The notes below the pieces were generated by a model, which was not told the DNA's origin, did not search any database, and was given only the letters and a program-made list of their open reading frames with translations. DNA of 64,000 nt from Branchinecta lynchi (Eukaryota; Arthropoda; Branchiopoda; Anostraca; Branchinectidae). The stretch spans positions 9,586,561-9,650,560 of the forward strand of contig JAKZAP010000003.1 in NCBI GenBank assembly GCA_023053575.1, given 5' to 3'. The translations under genes and the position numbers were made by a program. Shown one piece after another: positions 23,623-38,600 of this stretch (the first letter of the stretch is position 1; each line of letters begins with the position of its first letter).

Positions 23623-26600
23623 GTAAGTCTCTATTTCAATTTTTTTTTCTGTATAGCTACGATGTCAGAAGTTTCATTGATCACACAAAGATCTGCAGTT
23701 TCAAGAGACAAAATTTGGGATGTAATCTGTTGTGATTTTCGAAACGTTTTAGTAAAAGGTTATGCATAACAAGCGTTGACAAGATGATAAAAAAAAAACA
23801 CCGAAAAAGTATCTGCTGACTTTTTTTTATGTGGTTTGTTGAAACTGCGCATCCTTATGTTATCTGTTATGAAACTCCTGACAGTGTAGGCGCATGCATG
23901 GGAAGGTCAGAGCTTGGTCTTAAGAAGTCTAATTTCGAGTCGGAAGCCGAACTGAATATTTGCTTAATTAACTCTCGGATCCGGTTCGAAAGTTTGTGCA
24001 TTCTTCTTTCGGGCTTGTTCGTGTATCCAATTAAATAGCCTTTTGATTCTGGGTTGGCATTGTTAACTTTGTCGCACTATATTAGCTACATTCTCCAGCA
24101 TTGCATGAAACATTTGGATTTCCTGCCTCAGAACGAATGTAGGTCGGTTAGCTCCAACCTCAGTCCGTAGGTCGGTTATCGGACCGACAAAAGGTGACGA
24201 AAAAACAGCTTATACGTACTTAGGTCGGTTAACAAAGGAAGAAAACGGATTATAATGGAAAATTCTGCAGGTCGATTCATTGGATGACGGTAAAAACGCA
24301 GCTTTTGTTTCTTATATTCGGTTGAGAACCGGGTATAGGTTTGCTGAACTTAGTGCGTGTTCCACCCTACTTACCGTAGTTACTACGCATGACGTCACGA
24401 ATTCTGGCTTTTTGCCGTCAAGGCTGGAAGGATTTTTCTATTTTCCAGGAGGATTTCACGCCAGGGGTGAATCCGACCAATCACGTTACAGGGATGCGTA
24501 GTTACTACGCTCCCGAGCATGGTAAGCAAATAGTAACTATTAGTTACTAATCGGACAAGGTTGGAACGGTCAGCGTAGTAACTTTTCGTGAGGATGGAAC
24601 GGAAATAGTAACTAATCGTAACTATTGTTAGAAGGGTGGAACACGCTCTTAGTTTCGTTTAAAGTTTATTCCAAATAACTAAAAGCTAGAAGTGGAATAC
24701 AAATTTACAAAATAAACACATACACGAAACAAATTAACTAATACACTTACTACCAGAAATAAATGATGGGATGAAACTACGTAAAAATTGGGCAGAAGAA
24801 TTAGCAGAATATGGACAAAATCGATTGCCAGTATTCCTCTCGGACCGACGCACGGAAGACGGGAGGGGAGGAGGGAATAGATGGGCCATCTGAGGACAAG
24901 AGATTATCTTAGCTCCAAACTTATTAACTTGCTTTGTCTCTTGCTCACATCTTAGTTGGGTAACTCACCGGTGACATGAAGTGTTAAAATGTGATTCAGA
25001 AAGTGCATTATATCAAACAGTGACAACACGAAAGGAAAACCAAATCACAATAGCCTACTTTCAATATGTTGCGTCTGCTCAAAACCAAATCTGCTCTAAT
25101 GGCTTCATACCAGTTCAGCGCTTTTCGCTGGTTACTCTCTGTTTGTCCACCCTCGCCTCACTATCAGCGTCCATCACACAGAGTAATATAATAGACCCGT
25201 TTGTTAATGAACAGAAAAGAGAAGGTATCACGTTTGAATTTGAAGGGTATTGCAAAATTATCACCGTAAGGGATTTTCGTTATCTTTTTACTGGTAATTT
25301 CCTATATTTATTCAATCGGATACGTCAGCTCTGATTTTTCATCAGCGATATTTCGGCCCTTCTTGGCAAGGGTCCTCGTCAGGCTGTCAATCTTCTTGTT
25401 CAACTTCGGGGAAGGAAACAAACCTGTAATAAATAACTGAAGCTTCTACCGACTATAAATATCTTATTAAGGTAAATTATCTTCAAGTACCAGTATAATG
25501 AAAAAACTAGTCCTGAGATTTAATTTTTGACAACGACGCTGTTTTTGCTGCATGATTGGGGCGATGACAGGAAAGGGTTTTTTCTGCATTTTGATCAACT
25601 TCGGTTTTTTCATTAATAAGGGGCTGAAAACTTAAATATTATTGTATTAATGACCTCGTTCTACGTTTCTATTATGAGTACTTGCCTGAATCTATTACTT
25701 TGAATAATCACTGCACGGAAAAACTAGTGCTGAGATTTAATTTTTGACACGGCTGCTGTTTTTGCTGCACGATTGGGGCGACGGCAGGAAATATTTTTTT
25801 TTTTTTTTTTCCTAGCTGAGTTTTAGTGAAATTTTTATTTTTTCATCTGTTTCTTTTTCATGTTAATATTCTTCCAGTTCTTCCTATTTGATTAAAACAT
25901 CTTGCCCCGTTTATGTTAATGGTCACCGGCCGACTAATAGAAACGAAACCGCATTGTGGGTAGCGGCTCTGGTAGGGACTAGAATTTTGCTGTGTGATAC
26001 GTGAAAGTGCCTCAAGATTCCTGAGTCCCCCCCCCCCCCCCCCCAGGATTTTCGGATCTGTGAATCGGCTCCTTAAGAATGCCGAGTTTCTTCCTCCTAC
26101 CGTATCTGGAAGTGGAACTGTAAGTACCCTAAATCGCGATCTTCTAATCAAGCCACCGATTTTTCCTTGCACCCCAGAAGTTTCGCAACAATGCTCAAAC
26201 AGTTCGCTCAAACGATCCATAGATAGATAGATCAGTGTATTTAAAAAACCCACGGGCCATATACACAAACAAATAAAAACAAAAGTATAACTTAAACAAT
26301 CAGACTTCATCTTACCTGTAAAGATTTATCAGACTCCTTCTTAACTCTAAAGATTTATCTATGTACACGCCCACTCGAGTAATAACGGTAGGGTTACTAT
26401 TGCTCAAAATTTCAGGAAGTGATAAAATCACACCGTCTAGATAAATTTTCCTTAAATCAGAAAGTTTCGGGCATCTACGGAGGAAATGGTCCAAATTTTC
26501 TTCCTCCTTCTCACAAAGTGGGCAAGCATACCCCCCATCAGTAACCACACTACCTCTCTCAAAAACCTTCTGCCTGCTCAGAATTGGAAGGCAGTTTGCC

Positions 26601-29600
26601 CTTAGTTGGATCCAACGACATAAAACTTTCCGGGGTAGATTAAACTTGAAATACACTTCCGCTCCAAAACAAACTTTTACCACTTGATAATGACTCGACG
26701 TTATAGAACTATTAACAATACTCTGCCATGGGAAGAAGTATCAGTACGTGAAATTACCGAAGAAGAAAAGACCACGAGAACATCAGGTTCATCCTATATT
26801 ATCCAGTGGTAGATTATTTCACGGAAACGTTTATGAAGAATGTGAGATTGAAACTCGGAACAATCAGATATCCAGTTTCTTTTCACGAAGCACCGGAATA
26901 ATTGTTGGTGATTTTTATTGTGAGTTCACGTTTTGCTGCCGGCAAGGTGCTTGTGTCGCAGTTATGCTTGGATTTGAAACTTTTTGGTGTCGTTTGAAGT
27001 GCGTTTACGGCTTTGGTTGCTTTACACGTTCGGTGTTGTTGATGGTTGTTGTCAGTGCATCTGCTGTTGGTGTGGCTTAAAGCTTGGCATAGTGATAAAC
27101 ATAGCAGGAAGCTGAGAATAGAATGGATTGATGGTTGTGATATTTTGGTGGCTTTTGAGTTTCCGGTTTGATTTTCGTGGCGTGGCCTCGAATCATTTGT
27201 TGGACTTGAGGAGAAGCCCCCCTTCTGCATTACACGCCAGCTATCCGAAAAGTATAAAATAAATATAATAAAAATCAGCTGACTTATCCGTTTAGCTCTG
27301 TCAATTTTTATTCGCAGTCTGTTTGGGCTGACAGAATGTTTATACCAAGAGATCTTCTGGTTCAATTGCCCCTCTTGGGATCCGAAGAATGTCTACGCCT
27401 GACCAAGTTGACGAAGCCCTAAATAACTATTCGAAACTTCTACTTCAGAATCGCTTGGAATGTACGGCAGTCTTCGCTGAAGATAAATTTGACTTGCAGT
27501 AATTTGACGTGCAACTGGCGCAACCCGTTGTAGCGTCTGTAACAGCAACAGCTACAAGACTACAGCAAGGATGCGTTCTAACTCTATTGCTTTTCGCGTT
27601 GTATTTTGGCCTGTACCTGGAACAGTATAGTGAAGGCATTCAAGTGATTGCGTAAACTTGAGAAAGTCAAAAGTCTTACTTGGCGAGAGAAGTACGAGAA
27701 AGATCGTCGCAAGTTGAAACGTAATTGTATGTGCCGAAAAGTACCGTGGAGCCCTCAAGCTGGATTTGAACAAAGAAAAGTGTGAAGTTACGCTTTCAAG
27801 AGCGGACCAGCAATGAATCAAAGCTGCAGGTTACGGAAAGAAAATAAAGCAACAAGAAGACTCGTTTGGCTAGGATACTCCCAGTGTCCATGATGGAACG
27901 TGACTAGCGCAAGCCCTCGTCGTAGAATATTATTTGCTATTTTCATTTTAGTCAGGCTATATTATCCGTATATAACTATATGAAACTTAAATAAATATTA
28001 TTTCCAGATCGAATGTATGTGCGAAGCCCTTCTTCAGTCCAAAGATTACGACAGACTCACAACCCTAGTCAGAAAGCTGCTCAAAGATCCGAGAGCGTTA
28101 AATTCCGAAATCGTTGTCCGAGCGCGAGTCCGAGTTGCATTTTATAAGAAGATATACAACGAAGTGTATCGGCTTCTGGAAGGAAATAAATTTAGCGAAA
28201 GATTCCATTCTGACCTGCAGCAACTATGGTACGGTGCCCGATACGCGGTAAGTTTTCAATTAATAATGTTTAGACCTACAGAGTGGAGTCTAGTCGCTGC
28301 ACACTTAAAGGACGCCGCGCACCAACTAGTTTCTACTAAGATTAACTATTCCTCCCCCCTAATAACTGGAAATTAAAACTCGCATTTCAATTTTTAGAAT
28401 AATTTTTTTTTAACAAAATATCCGTAAAAGCTTTCATCTAAAACCTTTTAATCTTATCCATTTAAAATAATTTTTGTAAATTTTGTGAAAATTCCAAGTA
28501 TTCTAACAAAAACAAGTCAGTTTTTCCTTTAATTAAAAAAAAAATTATACAGAGTTTTCTCTATCTGATACTGAAGCACAATTTTCCAGATCCTCGATTA
28601 GATATACGTTCACACATAAATCATCAACCCGAACTGCTTTACGGGGCATAAAACAAGGACAGAAGACCGCATGATCAAATATACAATCAGTGCAGTGTGA
28701 GCAGGGGGGATAGAATAACCAATGAGTCCATTAAAAAATTAAATAAGTTGACTTGTTTGCAATAAAAGGTACGATGGATCCTTTAAGGTTGAGGTACTCA
28801 GTCAATACTCAGTACGATTTTCGACGTGTCCTAAATTCGTTTCTATGAACATTGAAGATCCAGAACGTTGGATCGGTCCAGAAACGTAACGGTTAAAGTT
28901 GGATTGATCCAGAGGTCGTGCTTCTAGGGAGAGCTTCCGGGTAGAGACTTCGGCTATTGTGGCTACGCTGAAAGCAAATGAAACAAATGAGTTTATTGAT
29001 TGACTTTCACGGTTGACCGCATTTTCCTTTAAAAGAATACCTGCTTGATGGATACATTCGGCGTCTTCAGTTTGAGAGGGGAGAAGGTTCCCTCCCTCCA
29101 ACATGAAGCAAGACGCGATTTGCTCCCCTTTTTTTAGACGAAATCATCCTTTTCTATACGTCATCTTCATCTTGAATAGTTTCATCTTGACTGCCGTGAG
29201 TTTGTCTGGATTTTCTGTCCAAGTTGAAAACAACTTATCATGTTTGTCCCTTCTATTGATTATAGTTTTACGGGATTTTGGCCGAACTACCTATTCGTGA
29301 CGAAATCTGGCAGCATAAGGAAGCAAATGTATGTCCAAATGTAGTATGTTCTTTGACGCCTCGATTTACTTTCCGGTTTGACCGGATTCTGCAGGCGCAA
29401 ACGTTCATCCAGCCTACAGCAGCAATCCTTTATTATACCGCAGTTGAGCTGACATTGTACAAAAGGAACCTTCCAGCTCACATTGAAACTTGAAGAGTTG
29501 TCCCCACTTTCTTGGAGGATTTCCGGGTCATCTCCTCTATTCCTTGACCTATTTTCTATTTTTCAGCAAGCAGAGAGCGTCCGAGGTCGACCCCTGGGAG

Positions 29601-32600
29601 CCGTTGACAAATACCGGTTGAGGCGGAAACACCCCCTACCCTCAACAATCTGGGATGGAGAAGAAACAATTTATTGTTTCAAAGAGCGATCGCGGACTGC
29701 TCTCAAAGAAACCTATAGGTGAGTTGAGTTATCGACAGGCTTAGCCGACATCAATGTAGTCGGGATTGATATCAGTAAAGCGGAATGGAGTTCCAGTTGT
29801 GATTCTAGTACCGCATGTCTATGGCTAGGGGTGACTAATACCGCACAGGCTTACACGGTAGATGAAAACTTCAATAAAACCCTGAATACGATCACGCCTG
29901 ATGATGTCATACCACTTGTGGAAGGAAATAGTGCATTGTCAGGAGTTTGATTAGATTTAGCACGTGTTTGCGTATCTTGATGTTAGGCATTATTATAATA
30001 TATTTGTTATGACCCTTTTTAATGTGTGTTTCGAAACAAAACTTCTGTTTTGACCCTTTTAATTGTTACCTATCGCGAAAAGATAACATTTAAAAAGGGT
30101 CATAATAAAGTATAATTCTCATAACGTCGAACAGAAGGATGCGCAAACATGTGTTAAATTTGATAGTGCAATGATTGTGTTATATGATAGTGCTTTTGAT
30201 ATTGTTATGTGTTATTGAACTTCGGACAGTTTTCGCGTAAAAGCAATGTCAGTTCTTCGAATTATTTGAGGAGGCCGATTGACCATGGCGTAAATACGTC
30301 AAGGTGGATCAATCCCCAAAATCGGTTCTGCCATTCTTGGACCATGGCAAATGAAAGAATTGCGGGTTAGTGTTTTCCAGAGGTTTTGGAGATGTTATCA
30401 GACGCTAATGTATGTTTGATTATGGAAGTATGTCATTAATGTTCCAGAGAACGTTCACATTGCCCTTAAACACCTGTAGTCGCCTTACTTGCTTTTATTA
30501 ATTTGAGCTGCCCCATATAGTTCGGCTATTGTTTGGAATGTAGATGTGTGCGTGTTTCCCTTATCAGTTTGTATTATTTGTCGGCGCGTTTGGTGGATTC
30601 TAAAGCAGATTCCCTGCATCATTCGATTTTCTTTCAGGGTCAATCGTTACCCTACGCCGGAAGAAAAGAAGCTGCTAGCCAAAGAAACAGGGTTAACCTT
30701 AACTCAGGTCTCGAACTGGTTTAAGAACAGAAGGCAGAGGGACAGGACGCCTCAGAGCGTAACTCCAGTCAGAAGGTAAAAATGCTTAACACCCACCCCG
30801 TCCAATCCAAGGCACCTTACGCCTCATCACGGCACAACAATAAAATTCCCCACGTGCATCAGTTATGAAAGAAAGGAAAACGTGATTTTCGGGGTTTTTC
30901 TTGATCACCTAGTTATCCCTCTAAGATAATGTGCGAGGGATAAATATAAATTCGGATATTTATCCCTCGCACATCATCTTAGAGGGATAACTAGCTGATC
31001 AAGAAAAAACCCAAAAATTACGTTTTACTTTGTGTTGTAATGAATGGTAGGCTAAGCTTGGCTTCAAACCTTATATGCATCAGTTATGAATAGGAATTTG
31101 TGTAACCTCTAAAATAGCCTACATGGCCCAGGTTTGTTTGTTAAGATTCAGCCTTTTTTTCTCAAATCACTTCTCCTATCAAGTACCACGAGAATGGTAG
31201 GCTACGTATTTTTGGGATCCCAAAACGTAAGTAGAGGGATACCTATGACATCGCTAAAGGTGTCCGTCCGTCCGTCTGTAAGCACGATAACTCTAGAAGG
31301 GAACGAGATATTTTGATGAAACTTGGTGTGAGGACTCGTTGGGTCATCAGACCAGCCGAGTTCGTAGATGGGCTTTGTAGCCCTACATTTAGGGGTGGGG
31401 GAGGGGGTTCAAATTAAGGGGCAAACAAAATATTTTTAAACAGCTAATGTGATAGTCGATTATGAGGCAAGAAAACATGCTGAACACGGTGGTGAAAACC
31501 ATTTTGTCATCGGACAAATAGTTCGTCTGGAATCCGGCCAAAACCGGAAAGTTTGTTAAAAGTAAAAGTTTTATTTAAAGTTGATTAGATGTTTGATTTA
31601 GGGGTAGGAAGTGAAAACAATGGTGAAAACCATTTTCTCGACGGATAAGTAGTTCGCCCCGAATCTGGCCCAAACCGGATAGTTTGTTAAAATTAAAAGT
31701 TTTATTTGAGTTGATTAGATGTTCGATTTAGGGCAAGAAGACATTCTGAACACTTAAAAAGTGAAAACAATTTTCTCCCCGGAAATGTAGTTCGCCCGTA
31801 ATCCGGCCAAAACCGGAAAATTGTTAAAAGTTTCATTTGTAGTTGATTAAATATCGGATTTTGGGGTAAGAAGAGATGCTGAATCCGTGTGTGACAATTA
31901 TTTTTTGACCGGACATATACTTCGACCGGAATCCTGCTCGAGTTGGAAAGTTTGTTATAAGTTAAATTTTTATTTGAAGTTGATTAGATGTTAATTATTG
32001 GGGAAAGAAGATACCCTGAGTTCGTTTTTGAGCTTTCCGTTTTCGCCGGACGAGTAGTTCCGGAGTTCGGCCGAAACTGGGAAATTGGTAGAAGTGGAAC
32101 GAAGCTTTCGTCCAAACAGATATGACTTATAGGGGTAAACACACATGCTGAATCCATATCTAAACTTAGTTTTTCTCAGATGATTAGCTATTTGACCTTA
32201 ATCTTTTTCTGAATTTTAATAGTAAAAAGGTTCAAGGAGTCTTGCGAAGACTGGATCTGGCGAAGGCAAGACCCAGTTGTCTGATCAGATATTGAATTTT
32301 TGGGATCCCATCAAAACCTTTGGTCTTTTTCCTCAAACGTCCAACATCCAATCATTCTCATCTTTCTTTAAAGATTTAATGTTCAGCTTTTATTTTTCAC
32401 CGAGAACTTTCAGTTTGAATTTCTGACTCAATCTAGTATGTAATAACTGAACATTCAATGAAGAGCGTTCAAAGCGTTAGTGTACCAACAAAAACGACTC
32501 AAACAACCACTAACCAAAACAACAAAATTATGAAAAAGCTGAACCCAATCCGAGGGGATACATTGGCTAAAAGTCTGTATCTTCTGTTGTGCTCAACACT

Positions 32601-35600
32601 TACACAATGGATAAAACAAAACAGGGAACACCAACACGTATCCAGTTCAGTTTTCTTTTCATACACATTTACAAGCATGCGGAAAACTAAGTTTGTCGTC
32701 ATATAAGTTAAATCATAACACTTATTTCGACTTTCTCTACATTGAAAACAAACCAACGTTCCAAGGCGTCACTTGTTTCTATTATGTTAATCATTCCCAA
32801 GACGGGATCTACCCTTCAGTACCCCGCTGCGTGTTTTATCTCCCTCATAAATAATTTGGTCCCCAACCCCCCTTGATGGCGCAACACGTGTTAACCCCCA
32901 TATTTCTAATCGTACTTCCTGTCGGGTTCTGGTGGTTGAGTTTTCCAAGAAATGTGTTCTGAAAGAACCATCGGTGGTTCCTGCTGGTGAATTCCGAAGT
33001 CAGGTGTTAAGGGGCTTTCACGCTGAGAATACGAGAGTCTTGCGTTGCACAAGCAGTGCTGGAAAACGAGGCAGAGCAGCACCCCTGTTCTTTTCATTTT
33101 CTACTTCTTGGGATCCTAAAACGTAAGTGGAGGGATACCTATGACATCGCAAAAGTTGTCCGTCTGTAAGCACGATAACTCTCGAAGGGAATGAGATATT
33201 TTGATGAAACTTGGTGAGAGGATTCGTTGGGTCGTCGGACCAGTCAAGTTCGTAGATGGGCTTTGTAGCCCTACATTTAGGGGTGGGGGAGGGGGTTCAA
33301 ATAAAGGGGCAAACAAAATATTTTGAAACAGCTAATTTGATAGTCGATTATTATAGTAGTTCGCCCGGAATCCGGCCAAAACCGGAAAGTTTCTTAAAAG
33401 TAAAAGTTTTATCTGAAGTTGATTAAATGTTCGATTTAGGGGTAGGAAGACATGCTGAGGACGATGGTGAAAACCATTTTCTCGACGGACAAGTAGTTCG
33501 TCCTGAATCCGGCCCAAACCGGAAAGTTTGTTAAAATTAAAAGTTTTATTTGGAGTTGTTTAGATGTTCGAGTTAGGGCAAGAAGAAATGCTGAACACTT
33601 ATATGAAACAAATTTCTACCTGGACATGTAGTTCCCCCCGAATCCGGCCAAAACCGGAAAATTGTTAGAAGCTTAAGTTTTATTTCTAGTTGACTAGATA
33701 ACCGACTTAAGGGTAAGAAGAGATACTGAATCCGTGTTTGACAATCATATTTTACCCGGAAATATAGTTCGACCGGAATCCGACTGCAGTCGGAAAATTT
33801 GTTATAAGTTAAATTTGTATTTGAAGTTGATTAGATGTTCATTATTGGGGAAAGAAGATACCCTGAGTTCATATTTGAGCTTTCTTTTTTCGCCGGACAA
33901 GTAGTTCTGGAGTTCGGCCGAAACCAGGAAATTGGCAGAAGTGACAGGAAGTTTTCTTCAAAACAGATATGACTTATAGGGGTAAATACGCATGCTGAAT
34001 CCATATCTGAACTTGGTTTTCTCAGATGACTAGCTATTTGGCCTTAATCTGTTTCTGAATTTTAATTGTAAAAATGTTCAAGGAGTCTGGCGATGACTGG
34101 ATCTGGCTAAGACAAGACCCAGTTGTTTGGATCAGATATTGAATTTTTGGGATCCCATCGAAACCTTTGGTCTTGTTCTTCCTTGAGACAGTAGCGCTGT
34201 TCTGACGGAAAGGCAGGATCCCTGTATTGTTCAGTAAAAGGTCATTAGCCCTGTTTTAGGAAACTTGCTTAATACGGTATTGTCAACGAACACGGCTCCG
34301 ACATCTTGGTCAACGAACAGGGCCCTAACTTTGTATAAGTTCACGTTGCGTATGGACACACGTCAAAGAAGGGACATAATAGCTCATACAATGGATAAAT
34401 TAGAAACGTCATCTACATATGCTTTGGCAGCGACGTTTAGGCCCTTCTTGGCAAGGCTCCTCGTCAGGCTGTCGAAATATCCGACAATATCGCTGCCAAA
34501 GCATATGTATAGTCTATGTATAGCATATGTATAGCTGACGTTTCTGTTTTCTTCCATTATATGAATATATGTTTTCAACTTGAGCTTAAAGGGGATATTT
34601 ATGTCACGGAGACGCGATCCTTTTTCCGCCCAAATTCTCTGCCCTTCGTCGTGAAGCTGGTAAAATCTCAACCTTTTCGTAAATGCCTAACTATTCAGAA
34701 GCACTGCCGCTCCTAGAAGAACACAAGAACATGCACTTACATTTGAGAAAACTATTATTATTTTTTTCGCAGGCAGTGTAAGCACGTATCCCTATCAAAT
34801 TCCCATACTCGGAAAATTCAGACTGAAACCCTGGGGAATTACAGTGAGAAATTCTGTCTTATAAGCCTACTAGAACTACTTGCCATCCACACTACTCACT
34901 GGGGAAGACCATTATTATTTCTCCTAACCGCAGTGTAAGCACGTATCCATATCAAATTCCCATACTCCAACCTTCCAAGCTACTGGAATTTATGGACCAT
35001 AAAGTGCCAACATTTTTACAGCTCGGGTACTAAAACGATTCGGACGTGATTACCGTGCAAATTGGGCATCCAGCGACGTTTATTGTTTAGGTGTCTAGCT
35101 CCTTGTGAAATATGAGATGCCTAATGCTTTAAAAAAAGCTGAACTAAGTTTTCGCACGTAATGAAGCGACATCATAATCATCAGGGCACAAATTTTAAGC
35201 ATGGCTTGGAACAGGTGATACGATTATTAAATTGTAAACGACAAGGGCTGAGATACGACAAACTAGTTACCCTCACTTAGTCACTTAGATAGGTTTGAAG
35301 CAAAAAAATACGATCGTTCGTTGTTCTGCTATTCATGATTAATCGATTTTCACATCGTGAATTGTGTGTACCTCTATGCTATTACACCTCTATCCTTGAA
35401 CATTTGGCATCTATAACGGCACACGATTCTCAGAAAATATACATATATATAAATAAGAAGTATGCTAAAAATGGCAGATCGTCAGTCCAATATTTGCCAC
35501 ATTTCTAATATCTACAACGCCTGATATTTGATTCCTTAGCCATGAAGCTCGATATGAATCACTTTTTGTTGCCTTGTTTAAATTTTGGGGTTCATATATG

Positions 35601-38600
35601 TAGCCGGTTTTGTCCGGAGTCCGTCCATATTCTCAAGGTCCCTACTGGATCCTAGTGTGGAAATATGGAAAAATCCCTCTAGAGAGTCAAGATACTTCTG
35701 TGTAATATAAATAAAATGTGCAAAAAAAGCTGGCTTTTCAGTTAAACTTTAAGTAAAGTCGTTCGCAAGATCTGTTTCATTACGAGTATGATGCATGCAC
35801 GGTTTCGTGTTCTACCTCTCCAAAACTTTCTGGAGGTTGTACTTTGGGGTAATCCAGATAAAGCCGGAAACGGGTTAGATAATCCAAAACTGCTTAATCA
35901 GGTGATTTATTTGGTTGGGGTGTAAATAAATTTGTCTGTTTCTATATACTTTTTTTTCTGATTGAACCAGTAGCTCTACGGAATCCGGTTAAACCGGAAA
36001 ATGGTAGACGCGGTTTCTTTTTCGAATTGATGGATCTGCAGAGACGTAAGGGGCATAACAGATATTTTCATCTGATTATTTTCTCGCCAAAAGCAGTAGA
36101 TTGTAAGTAAATTGAGACACAAGCAGTAAATTGTAAATATACACAGAATTCATAATTGTAGATAATCATAGCTTTGTACATATACACTTGGAACACGCAC
36201 ATTTTTACTTTTATCTGAATGTCTTTCAATCCGCGTTGTTCTTCTGGTTTTTAGTCACATGTCATTTTACTGTTTGTTGGTTCCACATAGTTTTCCTGTT
36301 GTTATTGTGGTGGATTTTATGATTTAATTTTGTTTTTCGCTGAAGACCGTTTGCCGGAAGGGCAACCAAAATATCCGAAATTTTAATTATCCTTAGCACA
36401 TCGTCTTAGAGCGATAACTAGCTGATCAAGAAAAAAAACACGAAAATATCGTTTTTCTATATTTGTTTGCAGTTAATAGTCAGCTTGGCTTAAAACCTTA
36501 TATTTTTCTCGACGGATCCCTATAATCCAACCAGAGTCTGGCAAAACTACCGCGTGCTGAAATGTCAGGGGACCTGCAGTTTCCGCGCGGCAAACATGTA
36601 TTTCTTTCGTTTGTGCGGATAGAAACGCTGTAGCCTAGGTCAAGAAATTAAAATCAGAAACATTCTATCTTGCTAAACATGCCCTCGCTGTCACTGTACC
36701 CGAGCATTCGTCCTATTTATGTTTTATTTACACTTCAGCACTCGACAAAGATTTATCTCCCAGATACTTCAACCCCTTCCACAGAAATTTGAGCTCAACC
36801 ACTTTTTGCAATCTGCGTTTCCTAATGATATACTGATCATTATTGACTTCGCCGTGTCTCATTATTAGCGACATTTTGCGATGATGAATGGTGATGAAAG
36901 GTCAGAGTGGCAGTCGGCTGCCTGGGCGCAGATGGGACTGTGGAGCGCCACTTTCCAGGGCGAAGGGATGGAGGCTCTTTTGCTGTGGTAGACATTGGCG
37001 GTGTCTTTTCTGCGGAAAGTAACATAAGGGTCGGTGTTCCACCCTACTTGCCGTATTAACTACGCACGACGTCACGGCTGCTGGCTTTTTGGCCTCAAGC
37101 CTGGAAAGGATTTTTCTACTGTCGGCAAAATACTTTGCCCGTACTAGTTACTTTTAGTTGATATTTCGAAATGGCTGGAACAGTCAACGTAGTAAATTTC
37201 CGCGAGGTTAGAAAATAGTAACTAATCAAATATAATAAAATTTATTCACACAAAAGCCCAAAGGCCATGGAAAAAAAAATAATGTTAACACTGGATTGAA
37301 TAAACATAATAACAGCGTACAAAAAAAAATTGAATGACTATTGAATAAACAGTGTGTGGTGGCGCAAACCAATCCGGAGGAAGTTTCCAAACATCTTACA
37401 TTACTAAATTGTCTACTTTTTAATATCCCAAAAACATCCGTTCTTTCCCCAAACACTGTTTGACCGAATACCTCGAATCTTAAGTCGTTCAACTCGCTCG
37501 CACAGCAAATGCTCAAGTCATCACTCCCACACATCGGGAAGAAGAAAGGAGGACCAGTCTTTCCACGAAATTTACCATTATAATTTCTCTTTTCTCCAAA
37601 CGGTAAACAATAATAGTTACCACTGCAAGAAGGGTGGAACACGCGCGCGCGGGCTGTAACGGTGGAACGATTGCCCTGGCATTCGAACGAGGTAAGGTTG
37701 CGGTTTGTTTGACAACCTAGTTGAACAACAGTGATGCAGAACACATAACATGCGTATAAGCCGTAAAGGGATAACGAGCCTTCTCCCATCTGAAACCCTT
37801 GTGATCTGGGGATTCGCCCTGTCATCCCGTGGATGAGCCTGCTAACTTATAATAATAATAATTATAATTATATTTTGCATCCATCAGAAAACAGATGGCA
37901 TAGACAGAGTAGGAAAAAAGAAAGAGAATAAAAAGACAACAGTAGAATAAGAGGAAAAAAAGAGAATACGACAACTTAACCTATCTGTAAAACTGACCTG
38001 TTTTAACAGACTAAATTATTGTTGAATCTCTGTATAAGTTGTTCAACTGCTGTCCAATGATATTGTAAGCTGCGGCAATTTATCATTTGGGGTCCAGGGA
38101 GGGACGCCCTTCCTAATCTGAAGACCTTGAACTCTCGGGATCCGCCGTGTAACCCCATGGGCTATTCCAGTGCCATATTCGCCTTTATTAATACTTTTTT
38201 TCAGTGTTTATATAACCAACAATACATATCTTAATCATGCAAATTTTTTGTATAGTAATATTGATAATAATTATATTCTAACCCTGTTACACACGGTGAA
38301 TGTAGGGATTGTCATATAGAGAGGAAAGAATATAGAAATATCAGAGAAGAGGAGCCAAATAATAACAAATTTAGTATATGAAGAAATAAGAAAAATCTGC
38401 CCTTTAAATATCTAAACGGCATTAAGCGTTTATGTAAACGATATTAGAGGTGTTCAGTAACGCAAGTCAAACCTTAAATTTTTCGTGAACCTGAAATTCT
38501 TCAGTTAATCGGGCATTACGTTTTGCCCCCTTAAAGAGAATAGAGAGTGTACCTTCCTGGAAGAGCTCAAGAGCCCCTTCGCCTTACCGGCGGATTCACG

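Noticed and set aside
26312..26683. Free-standing zinc-finger gene on the - strand
   Set aside because: CxxC...HxxxxC with [12 protein letters not shown] upstream and an ATCT tail downstream is the standard end of a non-LTR polyprotein.
37226..37825. 199-codon open frame on the - strand as a host gene
   Set aside because: It runs through a MITE arm and two LINE 3' fragments. The recognisable part is a decayed LINE zinc-finger tail.
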